NCBI GenBank assembly: GCA_964649415.1
Contig: CAZYSK010000018.1
Span: 24,968 to 88,967, forward strand
Length of the DNA stretch: 64,000 bases
Reading direction: 5' to 3'
Origin: CAZYSK01 sp964649415
GTDB lineage: Bacteria; Chloroflexota; Anaerolineae; B4-G1
Within the stretch, counting starts at the first letter, position 1. Each line of letters begins with the position of its first letter. The notes beneath the pieces were generated by a model. That model had not been told where the DNA came from. It searched no databases and saw nothing but the letters and a program-made list of their open reading frames with translations. Positions 51,157-58,897 of this stretch are shown piece by piece. Made by a program: the position numbers and the translations under genes.

Positions 51157-52488
51157 TTACGTAATGTCCCCAGGATGCACGATCTTCCCTGCTACCGCGC
51201 TGGCTGCTGCCACGGCCGGCCCGGCGAGATATACCTCGCTTTCGGGATGGCCCATACGACCACGGAAGTTGCGATTGGTGGTACTCACCGCCCGCTCGCC
51301 CGCGGCTAGCACGCCCATATGGCCGCCCAGGCAGGGGCCACACGTTGGCGTGCTGACCACCGCGCCTGCCACGATGAAGGCCTCGACCAGGCCCTCACGC
51401 AGCGCGTCCAGGTAGATCTGCTGGGTGCCTGGGATCACGATACAGCGCACACCGGGCGGCACCTGCTGGCCCCGCAGGATGCCGGCCGCGACGCGCAGAT
51501 CCTCCAGGCGACCGTTGGTGCAGGAGCCGATGATGACCTGGTCAATCTGGACGTCCTGCTCGGCGGCCTCACTCACCGGGACGGCGTTCTCCGGCAGGTG
51601 AGGGAACGCCACCTGTGGCTCGATGGCGCTCGCGTCGACCTCAACGATCTGAGCGTACTTCGCGTCGTCGTCAGGCTGGTATGCGCGGACGTCGATTGTG
51701 TGTCCGTGGTACGGCCGCGACGCGCGGCCGTCGAGATAGGCTTCGGTGGCGTCATCCACCGCGAAAAGGCCCGCCTTGGCGCCGGCCTCGATGGCCATGT
51801 TCGCCATCGTGAACCTTCCGTCCATCGACAGCGTGTCCACCGTTGGCCCGGCGAACTCGATGGCCTGATAGCGCGCGCCGCTGACACCGATCTGCCCGAT
51901 GGTGTAGAGGATCAGGTCCTTGCCCCCAACCCAGGGCTGCAGCGGGCCGTGATAGACGACGCGCATCGTCTCCGGCACGCGCAGCCAGACGCGCCCCGTC
52001 GCCATCGCCACGGCGATGTCCGTGGAGCCCATGCCGGTGGCGAAGGCCCCCAGCGCGCCGTAGGTGCACGTGTGTGAATCAGCGCCCACGACGAGATCGC
52101 TCGGCAGCACCAGCCCCTGCTCTGGCAGCAGCACGTGCTCGATGCCCATGCGCCCCACGTCAAAGTGGTGCGTCAGGCCTTGTGCCTGGGCGAACTCACG
52201 CATCGTGCGGCACTGCTCGGCGGACTTGATGTCCTTGTTGGGTGCGAAGTGGTCGGCTACCATGACCACCCGGTCGGGGTCGAACACGTTGACCGGCGTG
52301 CCCTCTGCCCCCAGCTTCTCGAACTCACGGATGGCGATGGGCGCGGTGATGTCGTTCGACAACACCACGTCTACCGCTACTTCCACCAGGTCACCAGGCC
52401 ATACCTCGACCGGATCGCCCGATCCAGCGTTCCCCTCGCCATCCACCAGGTGGGCAGCGATGATCTTTTCACTTGTCGTGTGGCCCAC
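51157..52488 (-). CDS. leuC: 3-isopropylmalate dehydratase large subunit
   Basis: This 443-residue aconitase-family subunit holds the 4Fe-4S cluster. Motifs: GADSHTCTYGALGAFATGMG, GSCTNGRLEDLRVAAGIL and TPTCGPCLGGHMGVLAAGER, which supply the three cluster Cys. Length and order match the archaeal-type LeuC/HacA group. GTG start, 4 bp after the stop of the small upstream gene. Confidence 0.95.
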   Translation of the reverse strand: MGHTTSEKIIAAHLVDGEGNAGSGDPVEVWPGDLVEVAVDVVLSNDITAPIAIREFEKLGAEGTPVNVFDPDRVVMVADHFAPNKDIKSAEQCRTMREFAQAQGLTHHFDVGRMGIEHVLLPEQGLVLPSDLVVGADSHTCTYGALGAFATGMGSTDIAVAMATGRVWLRVPETMRVVYHGPLQPWVGGKDLILYTIGQIGVSGARYQAIEFAGPTVDTLSMDGRFTMANMAIEAGAKAGLFAVDDATEAYLDGRASRPYHGHTIDVRAYQPDDDAKYAQIVEVDASAIEPQVAFPHLPENAVPVSEAAEQDVQIDQVIIGSCTNGRLEDLRVAAGILRGQQVPPGVRCIVIPGTQQIYLDALREGLVEAFIVAGAVVSTPTCGPCLGGHMGVLAAGERAVSTTNRNFRGRMGHPESEVYLAGPAVAAASAVAGKIVHPGDIT

Positions 52489-52492
52489 AGGG

Positions 52493-52714
52493 TTACGCCT
52501 TGGCTTTGGTTTGCTTGCTGCGCGGCTCCCCGGCCTGGGCCAGCGCGGTCCCGTCCCAATTCAGCGCCCAACCGCGGGGATTGGCGAACTTCCTCCGCGC
52601 CCCGGTCCCATTCCCCGGTGCTGGATCTGCCGCGGGCGGGGCGGCCTCCCCGGCGAAGCTCCATTTCAGTGCCCAACCGCGAGGTTCCGAGAACTTTCCA
52701 CTGTTCTTGTCCAT
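52493..52714 (-). CDS. 73-residue protein with duplicated PRGWALxW motif, unknown function
   Basis: This short gene lies between leuA and leuC. AAGGAGA sits 5 bp before its ATG, and its stop is 4 bp from the leuC start, so it is well placed to be translated. The protein repeats KFSEPRGWALKWSFAGE (near residue 7) and KFANPRGWALNWDGTAL (near residue 42), separated by an Ala/Pro/Gly linker, and ends in basic residues. The two DNA halves are also alike (around 52561 and 52666). No family was recognised. It could be a small subunit or regulator of the isopropylmalate enzymes, but that is speculation from position only. Confidence 0.7.
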   Translation of the reverse strand: MDKNSGKFSEPRGWALKWSFAGEAAPPAADPAPGNGTGARRKFANPRGWALNWDGTALAQAGEPRSKQTKAKA

Positions 52715-52732
52715 CTTGCTCTCCTTCTCTTT

Positions 52733-52780
52733 AGCGTGACTCCAAATGAGCGTGACTCCAAATGAGCGTGAGTCTGAATA
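52733..52780. repeat. Three 16-bp direct repeats AGCGTGACTCCAAATG
   Basis: Two perfect copies (52733-52748 and 52749-52764) and one degenerate copy (52765-52780) lie between leuA and the small gene. Confidence 0.8.
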
Positions 52781-52806
52781 TCAGCCAAGAAACCAGGTCT
52801 CTGCTG

Positions 52807-54597
52807 CTACACGCCTGCCGGCGGGTTTTCCGCCTCGCGGCGGGCTGCGATGAGTCGATTGAGCGCGAACATGTACGCCTTGGCGCTGGCCGTCACGATG
52901 TCGGTGTCGGCTCCGTGTCCGCTGAACACCTGCCGCCTGGCTCCATTGATCGGTTCCTCGGTCTGGATGCGGATGGTTACGCGCCCCACGGCGTCAATCC
53001 CCTCGGTCACCGCCTGGATGGAGAACTCGATCAGCTCGTTCGGCTCTCCGATCACCCGGTTGATGGCCCGATAGACCGCATCCACCGGCCCGCTGCCGTG
53101 ATCGGCATCACAGACGACCTGGCCGTTCGGCCCCCGGATGCGCACGGTCGCCGTGGGAATGCTGTGGGTGCCGCAACTGACCTGGATCTGCTCCAGGTGG
53201 TAGCTTTCCTCGAAGAACATCTGCACCTCGTCGGAGACGATGGCCTCCAGGTCACGGGTGTCCACGGTCTTCTTCTTGTCGGCTACTCTCAGGAAGCGCT
53301 CGTAGACTTTCTCAAACTGCTCTTCGTCCAGCCTGTAGCCCAGTTCCACCAGACGGTGGCGCAGACCGGCCCGGCCTGACCGGGCTGAGAGGATGATCTC
53401 TGAATCGGGCACGCCGACGTCGCGCGGGTTGATGATCTCATAGGTCGTGCGCTCTTTCAGCACCCCGTCCTGGTGGATGCCCGAGGAGTGGGCGAAGGCG
53501 TTGGCCCCCACGATTGCCTTGTTTGGCTGTACCGGGATGCCCGTCAATTGGCTGACCATCCGGCTCGCCGGGTAGATGTGCTGCGTGTGGATACCCGTCT
53601 CCAGGCCGAACAGGTCACGGCGGGTACTGAGCGCCATGACCACCTCCTCCAACGAGCAGTTGCCCGCCCGTTCGCCGATGCCATTGACGGTGACCTCCAC
53701 CTGGCGTGCGCCGTTGAGCACGCCCGCGAGCGTGTTGGCCGTCGCCATCCCCAGGTCGTTGTGACAATGGACCGACAGCGTTGCCCGGTGGATGTTGGGC
53801 ACGTGCTCGACGATGCCCCGGATGAGCGCGCCGAACTCGTCGGGCGACGTGTAGCCGGTGGTGTCTGGGATGTTGACGACGGTCGCTCCAGCGGCGATGA
53901 CAGCCTCCAGCACGCGGTAGAGATAGTCCGGGTCGGCGCGGCCCGCGTCCTCGGTGTAGTACTGCACGTCCTCCACGAACTTCCGCGCGTGCTTGACTGC
54001 TTCCACGCCCATCTCCAGCGCCCGCTCGCGCGTGGTGCGGAGCTTGTGCTGGATGTGCACGTCGGAGATGCCCAGGCCGGTGTGAATCCGTGGGCGCGCG
54101 GCGTCCTTCAGCGCCTCAGCAGCGACCTCGATGTCCTTGATGTTGGCGCGCGTCAGCCCGCAGATCACGCACGTGCGGATTTCCCGCGAGATGCGCTGCA
54201 CGGCCCGAAAATCGCCCGGCGATGAGATGGGGAACCCTGCTTCGATGACGTCAACCCCCATCTCCTCTAGCGCGCGAGCGATTTCCAGCTTCTCGTCCAC
54301 GTTGAGCGCTGCGCCCGGCGACTGCTCCCCGTCCCGCAGCGTCGTGTCGAAAATCATCACCCTCTCGGCTGCCCGAGTTTCGCCGCATCGGAAAGCGGCA
54401 GTCTCCAGACGCAGCCGACCGCCGCCGGTCGGAGCCAGTGATCGGACCGCGGGCATCCCTGCCCGCTCCGCCGCTGGTCGGACCGCGGGCATCCCTGCCC
54501 GCTCCGCCGCCGGTCGGACCGCGGGCATCCTTGCCCGCTCTTCCGCTATGTTGCCAACCATCACACCTTCGGGCGCACGAATGTCACTTTCATCCAC
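52807..54597 (-). CDS. leuA: 2-isopropylmalate synthase with repeat-derived N-terminal extension
   Basis: This enzyme condenses 2-ketoisovalerate and acetyl-CoA in the first step of leucine synthesis. The catalytic domain starts at FDTTLRDGEQSPGAALNVDE and contains HCHNDLGMATANTL and VNGIGERAGNCSLEEV; the C-terminal leucine-binding domain ends the chain. GTG 54597 has AAGGAGAG 9 bp upstream and gives 596 residues, but the first 80 residues are unusual: they contain PAVRPAAERAGM repeats encoded by three 36-bp tandem repeats. A shorter start (GTG 54360 or ATG 54357) is possible, with a weaker GAGAGG site. Either the repeat is in the leader or it lengthened the N terminus. Confidence 0.9.
   Translation of the reverse strand: MDESDIRAPEGVMVGNIAEERARMPAVRPAAERAGMPAVRPAAERAGMPAVRSLAPTGGGRLRLETAAFRCGETRAAERVMIFDTTLRDGEQSPGAALNVDEKLEIARALEEMGVDVIEAGFPISSPGDFRAVQRISREIRTCVICGLTRANIKDIEVAAEALKDAARPRIHTGLGISDVHIQHKLRTTRERALEMGVEAVKHARKFVEDVQYYTEDAGRADPDYLYRVLEAVIAAGATVVNIPDTTGYTSPDEFGALIRGIVEHVPNIHRATLSVHCHNDLGMATANTLAGVLNGARQVEVTVNGIGERAGNCSLEEVVMALSTRRDLFGLETGIHTQHIYPASRMVSQLTGIPVQPNKAIVGANAFAHSSGIHQDGVLKERTTYEIINPRDVGVPDSEIILSARSGRAGLRHRLVELGYRLDEEQFEKVYERFLRVADKKKTVDTRDLEAIVSDEVQMFFEESYHLEQIQVSCGTHSIPTATVRIRGPNGQVVCDADHGSGPVDAVYRAINRVIGEPNELIEFSIQAVTEGIDAVGRVTIRIQTEEPINGARRQVFSGHGADTDIVTASAKAYMFALNRLIAARREAENPPAGV
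54442..54549. repeat. Three tandem 36-bp repeats in the leuA 5' region
   Basis: Units at 54442, 54478 and 54514 each start TCGGACCGCGGGCATCC and contain the inverted repeat GCGGGCA/TGCCCGC. The period of 36 keeps the leuA frame open as 12-codon units. Confidence 0.9.
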
Positions 54598-54624
54598 GAT
54601 ATAATCTCTCCTTCCTCTCCGGTT

Positions 54625-54645
54625 GGGCGGGTACAAGACCCGCCC
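54625..54645. repeat. Hairpin GGGCGGGT/ACCCGCCC between ilvC and leuA
   Basis: Perfect 8-bp arms flank ACAAG. On the minus strand the preceding GTAG gives GTAGGGGCGGGT, like the hairpin at 4662-4680. It covers the whole gap between the ilvC stop and the leuA ribosome site. Confidence 0.65.
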
Positions 54646-55701
54646 CTACTTCTCCCAGTTCTCGGGCCGCAGCGAGCGCACCGCGGCTCCGGCCTGCCAC
54701 ATCTCCGATTCCCGCATCTCTCTCAGCTCGGCCTCCAGCTTCTCCTTATAATCCGGGGCGCTGTTGGCCTCGAGGACGATGCGCACCTCTTCGCCGGAGA
54801 CGACGCTGGCGTAGAGTTCGTCGAAGACCGGTGCGACCGCATCCCGGAACCGATGCCGCCAATCGAGCGCGCCCCGCTGCGCCGTCGTGCTGCAGTTGGC
54901 GTACATCCAGTCCATGCCATTTTGGGCGACCAGCCGGATGAGGCTTTGGGTCAACTCCTCGACCGTTTCGTTGAACGCCTCGCTGGGGCTGTGTCCGTTC
55001 TTGCGCAGCACGGCATATTGGGCCTCCATGATGCCTGCGAGCGCGCCCATCAACACCCCTCTTTCCCCCGTCAGGTCGCTGTATACTTCGTCCTGAAAGG
55101 TGGTGGGGAAAAGATAGCCGGAGCCAATCGCGATGCCGACTGCGAGTGTCCGCTCTGCAGCGCGGCCCGTGTAGTCCTGGTGCACAGCATAGCTGCTGTT
55201 GATGCCACTGCCGGCCAGGAAATTGGCCCTCACGCTGGTTCCTGACCCCTTGGGTGCCACCAAGATCACGTCCACGAACTCAGGCGGGACGACGGACGTC
55301 TGATCGCTGTACACGATAGAAAACCCGTGCGAGAAGTACAGCGCGTCATTCGCTTTCAAGAGAGGCTTGATCCTGGGCCACAGGAGTACCTGGGCGGCGT
55401 CGGAGACCAGATACTGAACCATGGTGGCCCGCTCTACGGCCTCTTCGAATGGGAAGAGCGTCTCTCCGGGCTCCCAGCCATCGTCCTGTGCCTTGTTCCA
55501 GGAGCGCTTGCGCTCCGGTGCCCCTCCTACGATGACGTTGACGCCGTTGTCCCTCATGTTGAGCGCCTGAGCCGGTCCCTGGACCCCGTATCCCAACACG
55601 GCGACCACCTCATCCCGCAGGACCTCGCGCGCCCTGTCCAGCGAGAACTCATCCCGCGTGACGACTTCCTCTACCACTCCCCCAAAGTTGATCTTTGCCA
55701 T
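54646..55701 (-). CDS. ilvC: Ketol-acid reductoisomerase
   Basis: This 351-residue class I enzyme isomerises and reduces acetolactate or acetohydroxybutyrate. The nucleotide motif is VAVLGYGVQGPAQALNMRDNG. The catalytic knot region reads GSGTSVRANFLAGSGINSSY and EVYSDLTGERGVLMGALAGI. Length is standard class I. It follows ilvN by 18 bp. Confidence 0.96.
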   Translation of the reverse strand: MAKINFGGVVEEVVTRDEFSLDRAREVLRDEVVAVLGYGVQGPAQALNMRDNGVNVIVGGAPERKRSWNKAQDDGWEPGETLFPFEEAVERATMVQYLVSDAAQVLLWPRIKPLLKANDALYFSHGFSIVYSDQTSVVPPEFVDVILVAPKGSGTSVRANFLAGSGINSSYAVHQDYTGRAAERTLAVGIAIGSGYLFPTTFQDEVYSDLTGERGVLMGALAGIMEAQYAVLRKNGHSPSEAFNETVEELTQSLIRLVAQNGMDWMYANCSTTAQRGALDWRHRFRDAVAPVFDELYASVVSGEEVRIVLEANSAPDYKEKLEAELREMRESEMWQAGAAVRSLRPENWEK

Positions 55702-55719
55702 TCTTGTTCTCCTTGTCTG

Positions 55720-56226
55720 TTACTCTGACTCTGATCTCTTGTCCTTGCCGTTGGCCCCACGCACCATCGCTACCCGGCCGGTGCGCACCATCTCCAGAAC
55801 TCCAAAAGGTCGTAGCACCTCAACCAGGCTCTCAACTTTCTCCTCCGTGCCGGTCACTTCGATCATCAGTGTGTCAGGGCATACGTCCACCACCCTCGCC
55901 CTGAAGGTATCTGCCAGTTGCATCACCTCTGGTCTGGTCTTGCTATCGGTGTGTACCCTGATGAGGGCCAGGTCGCGTACTACGGCCGCCCGAGTGGTCA
56001 CGTCCTCGACCCGGATGACGTTGACCTGTTTGTGCAGGTTCTGCGCGACCTGCTGCACGTTGGTGCGATCGCTGTCCACGACGATGGTCATCCGCGAGAC
56101 GCCGGGCTGCTCTGTGTGGCCGACAGCGAGGCTCTCGATGTTGAACGCCCGTCGCCGAAAGAGGCTGGTCACTCGGTTCAACACGCCGGGCTTGTCCTCG
56201 ACCCAGGCGATCAGTATACTCTTCAT
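55720..56226 (-). CDS. ilvN: Acetolactate synthase small (regulatory) subunit
   Basis: This 168-residue subunit carries an N-terminal ACT domain (LIAWVEDKPGVLNRVTSLFR, NIESLAVGHTEQPGVSRMTI) that binds valine and a C-terminal ALS_SS domain (VMQLADTFRARVVDVCPDTL). ATG 56226 has AGGGGG 6 bp upstream; ATG 56232, two codons earlier, leaves no spacing. Confidence 0.95.
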   Translation of the reverse strand: MKSILIAWVEDKPGVLNRVTSLFRRRAFNIESLAVGHTEQPGVSRMTIVVDSDRTNVQQVAQNLHKQVNVIRVEDVTTRAAVVRDLALIRVHTDSKTRPEVMQLADTFRARVVDVCPDTLMIEVTGTEEKVESLVEVLRPFGVLEMVRTGRVAMVRGANGKDKRSESE

Positions 56227-56276
56227 GTTCATCCCCCTATTCCCAGCATGACAGTAGCGCAGCGGTTCGTGGCCTG

Positions 56277-57986
56277 CTACGAAGCTTCGGCGACCGGATT
56301 GGAGCGACGGATCATCTCGTGCAGCGCCGCGCCACTCGGAACCATGGGATAGACGTTGCCTTGTTCGCCTTCCTGGACGACCTCAAACTCGATGAAGGCG
56401 GGACCGGCGTGATCTCGAGCCTCCGCGATGGCCTGGCGAGCATTCTGGGGATCCGTGACCCGCCAGCCTCGGATGCCGTATGCCTCCACCAAGCGGATGA
56501 AGTCGGGGTTGAGCAGATGGGTTGACTCGTATCGCTGCTCGTAGAATAGCTCCTGCCACTGGCGAACCATACCCAGATAGCTGTTGTTGAGGAGCGCAAT
56601 CCGCAGTGGCAACTGCTCCTGGACCACGGTGCCCAGTTCCTGTGCGCTCATTTGGAAGCCACCATCGCCCACGATGGCCCAGACCTCCTCGTCCGGCCGC
56701 GCAATCTGTGCGCCGATAGCTGCAGGCAAGCCAAAGCCCATCGTACCCAGGCCTCCAGAGGTGATGAGTGGGTGAGGTCCATCCAGCGGGTAGTACTGCG
56801 CTGCCCACATCTGGTGCTGGCCCACGTCGGTCACCACGACTGCCTCTCCCTGGCTGGCTTCCCAGATGGCCTTGATCACGTGAGGGGCCAGGAGCCGGCC
56901 ATTCTGCGGCCGGTTCGCGATGTCTCGCGCGTGCGTTTCGTCTCTCCAGACGCCGATCTGTGTCACCCATTCGTGGTGGGAAGCGGTTTCGACGAGGGGT
57001 ATGACCTGCTCCAGAACCTGGCGCAGATCGCCCTGGATGGCCACGTCGACCGCTACGATCTTGTTCAGTTCTGCCGCATCCAGGTCCACGTGGATCTTGC
57101 GCGCTTTGGATGCATATTGATCCAATTTCCCTGTCACGCGGTCGTCAAAGCGCATGCCGAAGGCCAGAAGCAGGTCGGCCTCCTGGATAGCCTGGTTCAC
57201 GAAGGCCTCCCCGTGCATGCCCATCATGCCCAGGGTGAGCGGGTGGGACTCGGGAAAGCCTCCCTTGCCCAGCAGCGTCAAAGCAACAGGGGTCTGCGTC
57301 TTCTCGGCGAAGGTCCGCAGCACCTGCGTTGCTCCCGACATCAGGACGCCGTGCCCGGCGAGGATGACGGGCCGCTGGGCCAAGTTGATCAATTCTGCCG
57401 CCTGGTGGATGAGATCGGTGACGACCGGGGCGGTGGTGCGGTAGCCCGGCAGGTCGACCGCCCCTTCTGGCGCTGCGAACTCGGTCTCTGTCTTCTGGAC
57501 ATCCTTGGGCAGGTCAATCAGCACCGGGCCGGGCCGGCCGCTACGGGCAATGTAGAACGCCTCGTGGATGATGCCGGCCAGGTCGTCCACGTCTGTCACC
57601 AGGTAGTTGTGCTTGGTGATGGGCAAGGTGATGCCGGTGATGTCCGTCTCCTGGAAGGCGTCCGAGCCGATCATCGCGCTGGGTACCTGGCCCGTGATGC
57701 ACACGATGGGCGCAGAATCCATCATCGCGGTGGCGACACCTGTGACCAGGTTGGTCGCCCCCGGCCCGGAGGTCACCATGACGACCCCGACCTTCCCCGA
57801 GGCCCGAGCATAGCCGTCGGCCGCGTGGGCCGCGCACTGCTCGTGGCGAACGAGGACGTGCCGGATGCCGTAATCCTGGCGCGGATGATAGGTGTGCATG
57901 ATGGCACCGCCCGGAAAGCCGAACACCACCTCTACACCTTCGCGCTTCAACATCTCCCACACGATTTGTGCACCTGTTCGTTTCAT
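56277..57986 (-). CDS. ilvB: Acetolactate synthase large (catalytic) subunit
   Basis: This 569-residue ThDP enzyme condenses pyruvate to acetolactate or acetohydroxybutyrate. Motifs: GVEVVFGFPGGAIMHTY, the flavin-binding and ThDP GDGGFQMSAQEL with NNSYLGMVRQWQELFY. The first gene of the branched-chain operon. GGAGGAGAG precedes the ATG. Upstream lie two leader/terminator modules, so transcription should depend on branched-chain amino-acid supply. Confidence 0.97.
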   Translation of the reverse strand: MKRTGAQIVWEMLKREGVEVVFGFPGGAIMHTYHPRQDYGIRHVLVRHEQCAAHAADGYARASGKVGVVMVTSGPGATNLVTGVATAMMDSAPIVCITGQVPSAMIGSDAFQETDITGITLPITKHNYLVTDVDDLAGIIHEAFYIARSGRPGPVLIDLPKDVQKTETEFAAPEGAVDLPGYRTTAPVVTDLIHQAAELINLAQRPVILAGHGVLMSGATQVLRTFAEKTQTPVALTLLGKGGFPESHPLTLGMMGMHGEAFVNQAIQEADLLLAFGMRFDDRVTGKLDQYASKARKIHVDLDAAELNKIVAVDVAIQGDLRQVLEQVIPLVETASHHEWVTQIGVWRDETHARDIANRPQNGRLLAPHVIKAIWEASQGEAVVVTDVGQHQMWAAQYYPLDGPHPLITSGGLGTMGFGLPAAIGAQIARPDEEVWAIVGDGGFQMSAQELGTVVQEQLPLRIALLNNSYLGMVRQWQELFYEQRYESTHLLNPDFIRLVEAYGIRGWRVTDPQNARQAIAEARDHAGPAFIEFEVVQEGEQGNVYPMVPSGAALHEMIRRSNPVAEAS

Positions 57987-58075
57987 CTCTCCTCCTGTTC
58001 TATCCTTGGATAATGTCCTTGAGCAAGTTGCCTGCTACACTCTACTCCTCGGCCGCATGAAGTTGGCGGGGTAAA

Positions 58076-58100
58076 GAAAAAGCCGCCCGATTGGGCGGCT
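58076..58100 (-). terminator. ilv attenuator terminator 2
   Basis: Minus strand: AGCCGCCC (58100-58093) pairs with GGGCGGCT (58088-58081), loop AATC, then TTTTC. It is nearly identical to terminator 1 and lies about 90 bp before ilvB. Confidence 0.88.
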
Positions 58101-58134
58101 TCTGCTTCTCCACGATGCTTACGCTGGTCTCAGC

Positions 58135-58341
58135 TCACCGATGCCATCCCAACCGCCGATTGCCCCTGCTAAGCAGGAGCCCGCTAATAACGACAATAAG
58201 CAAGCGCGGACGTTGACCGTGCGTCCGCGGACATTGATCGTGCGTCCGCGAACGTTGATCCGGAAGCACGGTCAATATGCTGTTGGGATTATGCCTGCGA
58301 TCAAGCCTACTGGGTTCCATTTCCGTAAAAGGCGAGTCCAT
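58135..58341 (-). CDS. Candidate second ilv leader peptide (start uncertain)
   Basis: The reading frame ends at TGA 58135, 34 nt before terminator 2. Its codons at 58203-58171 read LLIVVISGLLL, nine of eleven branched-chain. That is the counterpart of the first leader peptide. The open frame runs up to an ATG at 58341 (68 residues) but passes through the 21-bp repeats at 58206-58255, and no ribosome site was found. The true start may have been displaced by repeat insertion, so only the distal part should be trusted. Confidence 0.4.
   Translation of the reverse strand: MDSPFTEMEPSRLDRRHNPNSILTVLPDQRSRTHDQCPRTHGQRPRLLIVVISGLLLSRGNRRLGWHR
58206..58255. repeat. GCGGAC...GTGCGTCC repeat inside the ilv leader
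   Basis: Two 21-bp units (58206-58226, 58227-58247), GCGGACGTTGACCGTGCGTCC-like, plus a partial third starting GCGAACGTTGAT. They belong with 20701-20722 and 47846-47933, and interrupt the second leader. Confidence 0.85.
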
Positions 58342-58380
58342 AGCTGTGCGCTCGACGGCTCACGTGAGCCCCATATAAGG

Positions 58381-58404
58381 AAAAAGCCGCCCTCTTGGGC
58401 GGCT
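58381..58404 (-). terminator. ilv attenuator terminator 1
   Basis: Minus strand: AGCCGCCC (58404-58397) pairs with GGGCGGCT (58392-58385), loop AAGA, then TTTTTCC. It starts 42 nt after the stop of the first leader peptide. Confidence 0.9.
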
Positions 58405-58446
58405 CTGATCTGCGTTCAGAAGTGATGCTGGTGCCTGCCCAACAGG

Positions 58447-58524
58447 CTATCGCCTCTCCCCAACAATTAGGGTGAGAAGCAAGTTGGACAGGATAATAAC
58501 TCGACTACCAGTGTCTGCTGACAT
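58447..58524 (-). CDS. ilv operon leader peptide
   Basis: A 25-residue peptide with AAAGGA 6 bp upstream of its ATG. Residues 9-21 read VIILSNLLLTLIV: ten of thirteen are Ile, Leu or Val, the pattern of IlvL-type leaders. Ribosome stalling here when these amino acids are scarce would change folding of the RNA before terminator 1. The sequence is unlike enterobacterial IlvL, so the similarity is functional. Too short for standard annotation. Confidence 0.85.
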   Translation of the reverse strand: MSADTGSRVIILSNLLLTLIVGERR

Positions 58525-58556
58525 TGCTTTCCTTTGGTCCTTGGCCGTTGGACAGG

Positions 58557-58584
58557 ATTCTATACTACTTTCCAGATTTGTCAA
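58557..58584 (-). promoter_or_regulatory. Promoter of the ilv-leu operon
   Basis: Minus strand: TTGACA (58584-58579), 16-bp spacer, TAGAAT (58562-58557). It is followed 30 nt later by the leader peptide. Confidence 0.75.
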
Positions 58585-58625
58585 GCCGCGAACGGCGCTG
58601 GATGCCGGGTGATCGAAACGCCAGC

Positions 58626-58654
58626 TTGACAAATCGGAGCGAACGCGTTATCAT
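58626..58654 (+). promoter_or_regulatory. Promoter of the aro operon
   Basis: TTGACA (58626-58631), 17-bp spacer, TATCAT (58649-58654). GCTTGACAAATC here (58624-58635) is the inverted copy of GATTTGTCAAGC (58574-58585) at the ilv promoter, so the two divergent promoters share a 12-bp inverted repeat. Confidence 0.78.
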
Positions 58655-58690
58655 ACGGGCGATTGGAAACCTGCCCGGTTGAGTCTCGAT

Positions 58691-58792
58691 ATGACACACA
58701 GACAGCGTGAAGCCGACCTCTATTACACCTATTACTTTACTCCGTCGCGGGGACGGTTGCTTCACGCTGGGCGGGGTTTGATGGCAGCATAG
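58691..58792 (+). CDS. aro operon leader peptide
   Basis: A 33-residue peptide whose residues 10-18 read LYYTYYFTP: four Tyr and one Phe within six codons. It starts about 30 nt after the predicted start site and ends 24 nt before the terminator. This is the arrangement of classic attenuation (as in PheL), here tuned to Tyr and Phe. The ribosome site is weak (GAGTCTCGAT before the ATG). Sequence is not homologous to enteric leaders. Confidence 0.82.
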   Translation: MTHRQREADLYYTYYFTPSRGRLLHAGRGLMAA

Positions 58793-58816
58793 ACGAAGCC
58801 TTTAGCGGAGGACACA

Positions 58817-58851
58817 AGGACGTGGAGCAGCCTGCTCCACGTCCTTTTTTT
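58817..58851 (+). terminator. aro attenuator terminator
   Basis: AGGACGTGGAGCA (58817-58829) pairs perfectly with TGCTCCACGTCCT (58833-58845), loop GCC, followed by TTTTTT. It lies 47 bp before aroH. Confidence 0.92.
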
Positions 58852-58897
58852 GTGTGTCGCCGGATCGCATGGCTTATGACCGGAGGAGAGGTGGATT

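Noticed and set aside
52135..52734. Plus-strand frame opposite leuC and the small gene
   Set aside because: It is antisense to well-supported genes and has no recognisable motif or ribosome site.
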